From assembly GCA_010279815.1 (NCBI GenBank), contig QEOQ01000395.1, positions 183,913-247,912 on the forward strand: 64,000 nt of DNA, given 5' to 3'. This document shows positions 43,318 to 52,764 of the stretch, piece by piece (the first letter of the stretch is position 1; each line of letters starts with the position of its first letter). The notes below the pieces were generated by a model. That model ran no database searches. It saw only the letters and a program-made list of their open reading frames with translations, and was not told the DNA's origin. The translations under genes and the position numbers were made by a program. This DNA is from Brachionus plicatilis. Lineage: Eukaryota > Rotifera > Eurotatoria > Ploima > Brachionidae.

Positions 43318-44095
43318 TAACGTTCGCGTACAACAACGCGGTTCATGATTCCTCGGGTTATAGCCCAAACGAAGGAATGTTCGGAAAAGTACTTTATATC
43401 GCTAATGAAAGAAAATTAAACGTCCAACCGGCCCAAGGTGAGAAAGCCTGAGACGAGGCTGTCGCCAAGGTCCAGAATAGAATTCAACAGGCACAGGCAA
43501 AACAAAAGAAACAATACGACAAGAACATCAAAGAATCCAAAAACTTGCTGGAGACTTGGTTATGCTTATTAACTCGAGATAAAAAGTCGGGGGAGTCAGT
43601 AGTTTCTCACAAAAATACATTAGCCTTTTCAAGGTGACTAGATTCATAAACGAGGTGAACTACGAAATTTGCGATTTGGAGAAAAAGAGAACGCAGGTTG
43701 TTCATTTTAATCGAATGATAAAATACAAGGAGAGAGAAGTGTCAAAGACGTTGCAAGAGAACTTCGACCTCCTTGAAAATGACGAGTGTCTCGAAAACAA
43801 GATGAAAATTGCAATGGTACGTTGCGCTAAGCACTACCGTAATATTAGAAAGACAAAACGAGCAAAATAAAAACCAAGAAGGCGAGGTTAACGAAATAGA
43901 CAGGACCATTTACGGTTCGCCCCAAGACAAAGTTAATACTGAGGTAACATCCCACAGGCAGGCTCAAGAAGTCGATAAATTGGTATGTAAGGTTTGCAGA
44001 TTTAAAACGAAGACTGCTGGTGCACTTGGTTCCCATATGAGAATCCACCAGGAGAATAGATTACAAGACAAGATTTATTTTTTTTGCAAACTTTA
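43312..44095 (+). pseudogene. Relic of a Ty3/gypsy integrase C-terminus with a C2H2 zinc finger tail
   Basis: Plus-strand pieces in successive frames: EVTFAYNNAVHDSSGYSPNE followed by GMFGK (the conserved end of the integrase core), then an in-frame TGA where tryptophan would be expected, then QQAQAKQKKQYDKN. After a frameshift come GDLVMLI-like sequence and TRFINEVNYEICDLEKKRTQ, then VVHFNRMIKYKER (the GPY/F-type end of gypsy integrases), running open to 43870. A further shift gives 43809-44095 with a single C2H2 finger, CKVCRFKTKTAGALGSHMRIH (C-x2-C-x12-H-x3-H). At least three lesions make it non-functional. It contains the part of integrase that the element at 14945 lacks, but I cannot show that they are the same family. 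Confidence 0.75.
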
Positions 44096-44770
44096 GAACT
44101 AGTAATTTTAAGTCAAGGATTATAAGTACATACAGATTAAATTTGAGTCACGAGGTTAAATGAAAGCTTCACTTAGTTAAACAGGCTATTATTATTATCA
44201 AAAAAAAAAAAAAAAAGAAAACATGGAAAAAATCACGCAACTCGTAATAGAGGGAGTCCTGAATGTTTAGCGGGCAAGGGACCACTTTACCGTTTAATAG
44301 ATGACCGGGCAATGAAAGAGGGCCTTTCGGAGATCCTCTTCTTACAAGTAATACCCCTTTCGCAGGGAGCTCCTGGTCACGCATTTTTGAGTACGCGTGA
44401 CCTGTATGACAACCAGGAGCTCCTAGAATGGAGACTAGTCTTCCACAGAACTTGTCTGGAAGTTCGAGTTCATAGGGTTGCGGAACTCTAATGGAGAAGA
44501 ACCACGAGAGCCGTCTAACTCCACCAATTTCACGAAGAAGGCCCAGACAAAGAAGAATGGGATTCAGGAGAGAGTGTACAACTTATTGACGAGGGACGAA
44601 GTGGCGATTGATGAAGTGGCGACGTAGGAAGGGGTAGCGAAGCCAAGGGCATGTCACGTGGTAAAAGTGGCAAAGACGTGGGGATGTTAGGTGGCAGTGA
44701 ATACTTACTAAAGGATGCACCTCTATTCATTGACAAGGTACCTCCCGAGAAGGGGTTGGGCGAGTAATTT
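44096..44770 (+). other. Tail of the LTR-element relic, GC-richer, unassigned
   Basis: The sequence keeps the relic's higher GC up to GGGGTTGGGCGAGTAA at about 44766. One plus-strand frame (about 44273-44491, no early ATG) is open for about 73 codons and reads MKEGLSEILFLQVIPLSQGA; minus-strand frames are also partly open. This may be the element's 3' untranslated region or the end of another ORF. A poly-A run lies at 44201-44216. Confidence 0.4.
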
Positions 44771-45203
44771 TTTAATTTGTCAATTATGTTTAATTTTTTT
44801 GTAAAAGATAGATAAAGAATTTATGAACAGACTGATAGCTTTATCTTGAAAAGTAAAAAAAAAACTTAGAAAACTGTAGATAAAGTCATCCTAGTTGGTA
44901 ATAGCAAAATTAATGTTTAAATTAACCAATAAAATTTTTACTTTTTATACTGTAATTTTTGTTTTAAAATTTCACATTGCCTTTAATTAAAAATTCAATA
45001 AATCACACTTTTTAATCTTTTTTTTATCAATTTCAAAAATAATCAATTATTTAATAGAACACTAAAAACAAGTTTAAGTTAAAATGGCATAATTCTTATG
45101 GTTGAACATAAATAATTAGTTAAATTTGTTACAAATCTAAAGCTAAGTAAGGAATTTTCTTAGAAAATTATTTTTTCTTTTGATAATAAAACAAATTTCA
45201 AAG

Positions 45204-45913
45204 CAGAGTTGGGATCAGTTATAAAAAAATCAGTTTTCAGTCAGTATCAGTTTTTCGAGCATCAGTTCAGTATCAGTCTCAGTTAATGGGTATCAGTTAT
45301 CAGTTAAAAATCAGTTATTTAGAAAAATGATACAATTAGTTTATTTATTAAACAGTTTATAAAAAATTAAGTCTAATTAACATTTAAAACGGATATTTAC
45401 ATATATTTTTTATTACATTTTAGAAACATTATATTTGATAAATTTTTATAAGTGAATCTACTTCTATGTGGTCTCATCAAAAATGTAGACCCTGAAAAAT
45501 ATTTTTCGATAGGTGCCGAGCTGGCTTGAATCGAATAAATATCTCTCACTAAAAAAGATAAAACTTTAAAATCTCTAGACCGATTTTTCCAATAACTTTA
45601 TTTCACTTAAATAGAGATCAAGTTCATTTTCAAACCTTTTTAATTCAAAATTTTCAAAGTTTTCCTCATGGACATTCGGCTCATATATTAGCTTTTTATT
45701 TATTGCAAAGCATTAATAACTAGTCAAAAAAATATATAAGTGTAAAACTAAATTAAAACCGAAAAAAAAATTTTCAAAAATTCAAATAAATAGTAAAACA
45801 GTTTTCAGTCAGTCTCAGTTAATTCAAAATCAGTTATCGGTCAGTTTCAGTTTAACTGATAACTGAAATTAACTGATACTGATCAGTTATTCAGTATCAG
45901 TTTCCCAACTCTG
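45204..45913. mobile_element. hAT-like non-autonomous element, 710 bp, 8-bp target duplication
   Basis: Starts CAGAGTTGGGATCAGTTAT and ends ATCAGTTTCCCAACTCTG. Both sides carry TTTCAAAG (45196-45203 and 45914-45921). The subterminal 100-130 bp at each end are packed with CAGTTAT and CAGTATCAGT motifs in opposite orientation, which could be transposase-binding repeats. The core (45330-45780) has no long ORF. Terminal CAG and an 8-bp duplication indicate hAT. Confidence 0.85.
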
Positions 45914-46266
45914 TTTCAAAGTAATTATTTTACCGACTTTTTATTTTCCGAAATCATTGTATAAAGAAAGTAAAGATGAATAGTGAAGTGACAACAAAGC
46001 ACCAGGATCAACTTCGTTTAAAATTTTTAATTCTTTGGTTCATGATTATTAAATTAATAATTTCTTTATTTTGAGAAATTTTTTGTTGTATTTCAAAACA
46101 CTCATTTTCCAATAAAGATTAGACTTTTTTTGTAATTAAGTTTTCATGAATGAACAAAAACAGTAAATCTTTAATAAAAAAAGAAAAATATAACATTATT
46201 AAAACGATCTGAAATAAGATAATTAAAAAAAATCAAAGAACTGCTAAGTTAGTCCACTAAATATAA

Positions 46267-46700
46267 TTAAAGCCTCGATATTCTTTTTATACTGGTTGTG
46301 TCAATTGTACTCCTTTCTAAAAAATAGGATTTACTGCTTTGCGGCTGTGTAAAATAGTGAAAAAAAAAGGTTCTTTTTTTTTCAAACAAATTGAAGAATT
46401 TAATTATATTAATTTTATATTGACAAATTATTTTTTTTACAATGTTTGATTCTGCGAAAAAAAAATTAATCGACTTTGAAATTCTATTTCCAAAACAATA
46501 AAAAGTTTTATGAAAAATGTTAAATGAAAAAGAATCAAATATGATCTTTTTTATTAAATAAATGCTAAATAACGTTAGTTTTGCTCTCAAAATTGTATTT
46601 AAAATCATTTTCTAATATTTAAAATTAAATTTTTTAATTTATGAAATTATTAAAAATGTCTTGATTTGAGCAAATTATTAGCGATGTTGGTAATCGACTG
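46267..46700. other. AT-rich spacer before the minisatellite
   Basis: A minus-strand open stretch of 113 codons (46267-46608) is dominated by I, F, K, S and N and lacks any family resemblance. I regard it as a chance frame. No other feature was seen. Confidence 0.4.
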
Positions 46701-46740
46701 CTTGGTTAACCAATATTGTTAATTTTGATTTACCAATTTC

Positions 46741-47220
46741 CGGTTCACCAAAATACGTTGACCAAAAATTCGGTTAACCAAAATACTTTAACCAAAAATT
46801 CGGTAAACCAAAATACGTTGACCAATAATTCGGTTAACCAAAATACGTTAACCAAAAATTCGGTTAACCAAAATACGTTAACCGAAAATTCGGTTAACCA
46901 AAATACGTTGACCAATAATTCGGTTAACCAAAATACGTTAACCAAAAATTCGGTTAACCAAAATACGTTAACCAAAAATTTTGTTAACCAAAATACGTTG
47001 ACCAATAATTCGGTTAACCAAAATACGTTAACCAAAAATTCGGTTAACCAAAATACGTTAACCAGAAATTCGGTTAATCAAAATACGTTAACCATAAATT
47101 CGGTTAACCAAAATACGTTGACCAATAATTCGGTTAACCAAAATACGTTAACCAAAAATTTGGTTAACCAAAATACGTTAACCATAAATTTGGTTAACCA
47201 AAATACGTTAACCAAAAATT
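46741..47220. repeat. 30-bp minisatellite, 16 units without length change
   Basis: Sixteen consecutive units of CGGTTAACCAAAATACGTTA followed by ACCAAAAATT. Each is made of two related 15-mers (GGTTAACCAAAATAC and GTTAACCAAAAATTC), so the unit itself arose by doubling. Differences are single bases only (GTTGACC for GTTAACC, CCATAAATT, CCAGAAATT, CCAATAATT). The palindrome GGTTAACC occurs once per unit in most copies. Because 30 is divisible by three and no stop occurs, a plus-strand frame (46716-47222) encodes SVNQNTLTKN repeats; this looks incidental. Confidence 0.95.
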
Positions 47221-47408
47221 AAATTAAATTTTTTTTTGTAAATTTTAGTTTCGGTTTAAGTTATTCAAATAAATTCTCATTTAATAATAAAAATAATTTA
47301 ATTTAATGGTTTTTTATAAAGATTCTTCAAGAATGAATTTAAAAAAACTAAAATAAATCGTTTAATTTTTGTCTAGGAGAAAAAGTCCGACTGAATTATG
47401 TAGAAGAC

Positions 47409-47620
47409 TCAACAAGTCTCAAAATCGATTAAAACCCTAAAACCTTTTTCATTGCTTTTGGTGAGCTTTATGCTTCTGATTCGGGGTATCATTGATGTTA
47501 TTGCCGATGCAATTTCGTCGAATTGCAGACGAAGTGAAAGTTTTGATAGAAGTTTTGAAGAATCTATTTGTAACAGTTTTGCATGCTCATTACTTATAAG
47601 CAATTTTTGTATTTCTTTTT
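47409..47620 (-). CDS. Possible orphan exon, unknown protein
   Basis: The minus-strand frame reads KEIQKLLISNEHAKLLQIDS, then SKLLSKLSLRLQFDEIAS, AITSMIPRIRSIKLTKS and ends FRVLIDFETC before TGA at 47409. The composition is more peptide-like than chance frames in this region, and a pyrimidine-poor but possible AG acceptor lies just upstream. There is no ATG, no partner exon and no known domain. It could be an exon, a transposon relic or chance. Confidence 0.2.
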
Positions 47621-48999
47621 TTTTTTAAATTCAATCATTTTAAAGCATAATTGGATTGTCTATTGGATTTATTCAAAGTTTTATTTTTAATTGATTGAAA
47701 AACGACTTATTTTTCAAATTGTTTTCCTGGTCCGTTTGTTGCTTTTCTAACACCACACATATTTCTCCCGTTTTATTGATTATTACTCAATTTAATCGGA
47801 AATTTTATTTTTCGTTATTCAAGCTGAATAATATATTTTTTTGATGATATTATTGTAATACTTAAGACTTGATTTTTTTTACAAATTATTTATTTGTTAC
47901 ATTATTTCATTTAATTAAAAATAAGATTTTTAAAATTTAATTAAATTTAATAAAATATTTTTCATTGCAAATATTTTTTTAACGAAATAAATTCAAATCT
48001 TAAAAACAACTATCTAAATTAAAATAAGTTGCCCTAAACATGAATGTCCTGCTTTTGTTTTTTTAACAAAAGCAACAATTTTTATAACAATTTTTCTGAA
48101 AGATTTTAAATTTTCAAAAATTTACATAAAATAAAGTAACCTTAAAGAAAATTGCAGAGTTTGTGAAAAGCTTAGGATTCGTTTTGTACATATTTTGTTC
48201 AATATTGAAGTTTTTTCAAAACCATATTTGTGCAACCATTTTTGTATTGTAAATCTTTTACCAAAATTTCACATTACCATACCAAAAACTAAAATTTTGT
48301 TTTCTAAAAGTTGGTTCATCTCATTTTCAAAATATTCATTTATTTCGCATCTGTCCTTTCGTAGTCAGGCTTGTTGCTGAAAAGTTAAATTTTAGTGCAC
48401 AATTTTTGAAAATGTCTGATCTTAGCAAGCATTAATTGACAATGAAGAAAAAAAAATTTTTATTTATTTTTTCTGAATTTCTTTTTTAAATATAATTGTG
48501 AATGCTAAACACAAATACTTTTGAAATATAAAAACTTAAATAAACTTTACAAAATATCTGTTAATACATTTAGATAGTAAAATCGATTAACAATGGACAG
48601 AGAAAATGTTTTTTAAATTTTTTTTTATTTTCTAAACATTCAAAAATAACAAAAAAACAACATATTCTTGATATAAAAATATTTTATTCCATGTATTAAA
48701 ACAAAATCTGTATCAACAAACAAATAATTATCCTTCAATACATTTTATATTTTATGTTTTTGACCATAAAATAGATTACTTTTATTTAAGATAAAAAAAG
48801 CTACACTAATTAACTTATTTTAGAAACTTAAAAACAAATCTTATCAATGATTTAATTCCTATTTTACATAATTTGCTTTAAAAATATTTTCATCATTATT
48901 TTTATTTGTCAATTCAAAACGAAACCGAAACCGGTCGTAATTCCATTTGAAATAAAAAAAAATCATTGTTTAAAAACTTTTATTTGTGTTCCTGTTTGT
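47621..48999. other. AT-rich intergenic region, nothing recognised
   Basis: Runs of A/T and short open stretches only. A 61-codon frame at 48195-48380 has no recognisable domain. Confidence 0.5.
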
Positions 49000-49290
49000 C
49001 ATTAGTAAGTTAAAATCCGGAAATTAGACTTTTCAAGTTAAAAAAATTAAGCATTAACTTTCTTACTAGCATTCAAAGTTAATGAATCTTCAATGAAATT
49101 ATACAATTGAATCATTTTGAGAATTTCTCAAAAAAGACAAATCGGTTCACTTTAGACAACAACGTTAAGGATTAATTTTAATTCTAATGATATTTAAAAA
49201 ATTAGGGAAATTGTTTGTTATAAACTTTAAAATTTTGAAAAAATATAAGCCTCTGTGTTCTTTAGTTCAAAAGCATATTTTTTAAGACAA
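49000..49290 (+). repeat. Dispersed repeat, inverted copy at 55590-55900
   Basis: Blocks TCCGGAAATTAGACTTTTCA, GACAAATCGGTTCACTTTAG, AATGATATTTAAAAAATTAG and TATAAGCCTCTGTGTTCTTT recur in reverse complement and reverse order in the dynamin intron at about 55590-55900, with moderate divergence. Confidence 0.65.
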
Positions 49291-50366
49291 AATGATATTT
49301 TGTCAATTAATATATATAAATGTCAATTAAAAAAGAAATATTTGTCAATTAAAACTAGATAATTCGTCAGCTATACAGGAATCAATTTGAAAAAATAAAC
49401 GTCATTTAAATACCGTAAACTCGTGACCATTACTCTTGAAACAATGTCAAAATTTGGGTTTATTCCATACGGAACAAATACCATCGAAAAGCTGTCATAA
49501 AATTTTTTAATTTTTTTAAAATAACCCGGGTAGAAAATTACGCCATGTTTTACGCGTAATTACGTCTATAAAAAAGGTACGCGTAATTATATATGACTAA
49601 AACAATTTATGCGTAATTTTTTTAATAGACGTAATTACGCGTAAATTGTTTTTCATTTAAAATAAACGTAATTTTGAGTATTTTGACAAAAAATGTTTCC
49701 ATAATTACGCGTAATTGATATTTTTTTACGTAGGATTATGCTTGATTATGGATAATTTTATCTAAATTGAGATGTCATAATTTTGCATAATACTAAATAT
49801 TTTACGCAAAAATACGCGTAATTTTATTCGTGTCATTATTCTAAAAAATTTATTTATTTATTAATTTATTTTTAAAGTCATTTTTTGGTGAAGTCAAAGA
49901 TTTGACTTGACTTAGAATGACTTGAATTTCACAAAATTCAATTTGCGTTTTCGAAGGAGTTTGTTAAAAAAATTTCTAATTAATTTTCTAATATATACAA
50001 CATAAAAATTTAAAGAATCATAATTAAGATTGGTTGCTTGTTACCCGTTGTTTATGGTATTTCCCAAAAAAATTTATTCTTAGTCAAGTCAAATGTCTTT
50101 ACTTTTACTTTGACTTATTGACTTACGCACAAGTCTGATATGAAGTTTATTCAATAAAACAGTGTAATATTTTTTTTGGATAAAATGAATGCAACAAAAA
50201 ATTTACATAATAATGAAAAAATGACCAATTAAAATTAAACAAGAAATTATTTTATTCAATCAAAAACGTTTGTAACTGCTATTCCTATTTTTTTTTAATA
50301 TTGCACAAAAAATTTCTAACTGTTGGTCGTATTAAACCTTATTTTATTACCGTTATAACCGTTATA

Positions 50367-50388
50367 AATATATATATATATATATATT
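50367..50388. repeat. TA microsatellite
   Basis: About eleven TA dinucleotides in a row within the inverted-repeat element. Confidence 0.8.
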
Positions 50389-50400
50389 TTTTTTTAGAAG

Positions 50401-50960
50401 CATAATAGGGTTGACTTACTTTCTCTTGAAGGCGATCGAGTAAATTTATTTGCATATGCATGTGCAGATGTTTTATTTACTCGAGACGAACTCGCCAATT
50501 GCATATTATGGGATGAAGCTAGTCGCAGGTCATCAACAAATAGAGAAAAGCTTTCTGGTTAGGGTTAGGAAAACCATAAAAGTATTTTTTTTTAATTTTA
50601 TTATTCTATTTGTACTTCTTCTTTTTCAGGAGCAGTGAAAGTTTGATTTGAAATATCGAAAAGCAACTCTATCAAGTATGGAAAGGAGTTAAAACTTCTG
50701 TGAATAACTATGGGTGTCATATGAAAGCAAGAATGAAGAAAGAAAGAAAAGACCACAGAAGAAAAGAGAGAAGAGAACGAAAGAAAGCTGAACAAATGAA
50801 GAAGATAGAAAGTGATGAACAAGAAGATAAAGACAGAGAAGTAGAGAAGAAAAGAAAAAAGAAAAACCGTTTGTCAAGCGAATCCTCTTCTAGCTCGTGC
50901 AGAAAAAGTTATTCTAGTTATACCAGTTTTTTAAAGTTCGGATTAAAAAATTTATTATAA
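50401..50960 (+). pseudogene. BEN-domain-like protein fragment inside the inverted-repeat element
   Basis: Frame one (50401-50561) reads HNRVDLLSLEGDRVNLFAYA, then CADVLFTRDELANCILWDEA and SRRSSTNREKLS. The LFTRDELA phrase with following basic/serine loop and REKL resembles the first half of BEN DNA-binding domains (LFxxEELA ... LDxxKL). A GT donor at 50562 and a pyrimidine tract ending CAG at 50630 bound a 69-bp putative intron. A second frame from about 50656 reads NIEKQLYQVWKGVKTSVNNY, which could be the helix of the second half, then a long K/R/E-rich coiled-coil-like tail and a serine run (LSSESSSSSCRKSYSSYTSF). The two halves do not join in frame with the splice sites I see; a TGA intervenes, so it is either damaged or differently spliced. 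No start codon upstream was identified. Confidence 0.4.
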
Positions 50961-51308
50961 TATTAAATAATTTTCAAAAATTTTTTTATTTTAAAATTAA
51001 AATTTTTTTATTTTATTTCTTTTTTTTTTTTAAATTACGCATAATTTTCAGTTTTTTTCTGAATTTATTATTTAAAAACGCGTTATTTTAATTTTTTTGA
51101 TTTATTTTACTGGAAATATTGCTAAAAATCATAAGTATTTTGAAAAATTTTACAAAATTTGTACCCGTAATTTACGCGTAAAAAAGTGATAGTGAATTAC
51201 GACACATTTTGTCTAATTTACGTATCGCTTTTTTACGGCGTAATTGTGGCGTAATTACGTATATTTCTTTAACATTTGTTACAATATTACGCGTAATTTA
51301 TACGTAAA

Positions 51309-51397
51309 AATGCCGTAAATTTATCCGTAAATTTATCCGTAAATTTATTCGTAAATTTATCCGTAAATTTATCCGTAAATTTATCCGTAATTTTCTA
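51309..51397. repeat. 12-bp tandem repeat at the right tip of the inverted-repeat element
   Basis: Six copies of CGTAAATTTATC (one ending TT) and a partial one that turns into the terminal CGTAATTTTCTACCC. Subterminal tandem repeats of this sort commonly bind transposase. Confidence 0.75.
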
Positions 51398-51690
51398 CCC
51401 GGGAAAACTTGACGTCTGACTTTAAACTAAGAGTAAGCGCAAAACTTTGATTTTATTCTTAGAATAATTTCGAATTTATTTTGCAATAAACTTAAAAAAT
51501 TGTAGAGTTAAATTCGAAATTAAAAAAAATTAAAAATTAAACTTTATTCTAATTTTTATATTTATTCTAAGAGTAAAAATTAAATTCGATTAAATATTAA
51601 ATTTAAAATTAAAAAATTCGATTTAATAGCCAAAAAAAAACTGTATGAAAACATTTAATTTTTATTTTGCCTAATAATTTTACCATTTTC

Positions 51691-52764
51691 GTCACTAATT
51701 ATTAAATTTGCATCTATTTTTATATATTGTCGTCACTAATTATTAAATTTTATTTATTTTTAAAAAATACAAAATCCTTATTTACAGCTTTAATTAACAA
51801 TTATCTAATTTAAGTTACAAATAATTAATATAATTTACAAGTTAGTATTGACGAAAATATAATTTACAAAAAAACTTATTGACATTTCTCTAAGTTATTT
51901 GACGGTTTCTCTCCCAGCCATTTTTTAATTTTTTAAATTAACACTAAATAAAGAAAAGATTTTATTAGCGGTAAAAGTTATATTAATAATAAGAAACTAT
52001 ACTTTACTTTAAGACCTTGTATCTAAAAATCAGTACTCAAAGATTACATATCCAATAAAAGCAAGAAAAACTTATTATTAAAGTTTATAATTTTAAACTT
52101 AAAGTTGCCAGTATGAGAAAACATTTTTGTTATTCTTGAATCTTAAGTGACAGGGAAAATAACTCATGTTTTCTAACTAATAAGACTAGAAATGCTAGAA
52201 AATGTAAGAATTAGTAAAAAAATAAAAAATTCATAGAAAATTGAAACATTTTAAAATAAAATTTTAAAGATTTTTTAATTTTTAATATCTAAAAAATATT
52301 TAGAAAAATCTTATTTAATTTTATATAAAAATAGTCACAGTGACAACACAATTCATCAGGTCCGTTTTTCATCTAAAACAACAGATGTAGGCAATATCCA
52401 TTTTAAATGGTAATTTTAAAAAAATAATAAAATATTTACTCTTATTTTACCTTAAATTGAATTAAAAAAATTTATGGATTTAATTTAAATTGTTATTAGG
52501 ATAATTTATTCTAGTCAAGTTTTAAAGGATTTTATTTTTGTATTTAGAAAAAATTTATATAAATAAATTTATAAATAAAGGAATTACAAAAAAAGCAATG
52601 TTTTCTCATTATTTTGCATCAAATATTCATACCTTCAATTTCAAGGATAAAAATTAAAATTAAATGGCAAATTAAAAAAAAAAAAGTTCCTAAATAATTT
52701 AGTAAAATACATGACTATATCCATTAAGGTAAAAAAAAGGATGTGATTATGTTTAATCAAGATT
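51691..52764. other. AT-rich region downstream of dynamin
   Basis: The 20-mer CGTCACTAATTATTAAATTT is nearly doubled at about 51694 and 51731. About 51985-52050 (TTTACTTTAAGACCTTGTAT ... CTCAAAGATTACATATCC) is an inverted copy of 41125-41205. Presumably holds the dynamin 3' untranslated region near its right end. No gene. Confidence 0.45.

Larger units (their letters stand above)
49525..51403. mobile_element. Inverted-repeat DNA element, 1879 bp, with BEN-like coding fragment
   Basis: Ends are exact over 18 bp: CCCGGGTAGAAAATTACG at 49525 and its complement at 51386-51403. Both subterminal regions are rich in ACGCGTAATTACG motifs; the right end has a run of the 12-mer CGTAAATTTATC (51309-51385). 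Inside are a copy of the AGACTTGTGC repeat (about 49873-50140), a TA microsatellite (50367-50388) and a spliced-looking coding fragment (50401-50940). The palindromic CCCGGG tips obscure any target duplication. Superfamily not assigned. Confidence 0.7.
49411..51690. repeat. Old relative of the palindromic element, split by a younger insertion
   Basis: 49411-49524 (TACCGTAAACTCGTGACC ... GGTTTATTCC ... AATACCATCGAAA) and 51404-51690 (CTAAGAGTAAGCGCAAAACT ... TTCTAAGAGTAAAAATTAAA ... ATTTTACCATTTTCGT) follow the left half of the element at 31644-32291 in the same order. An 1879-bp inverted-repeat element sits between them. Confidence 0.65.

Noticed and set aside
46267..46608. 113-codon minus-strand frame
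   Set aside because: Dominated by I, F, K, N and S as expected from random AT-rich DNA, with no domain or exon partner.
46716..47222. 168-codon frame of SVNQNTLTKN repeats
   Set aside because: Explained by a 30-bp minisatellite whose unit is divisible by three and free of stops. The minus strand is open for the same reason.
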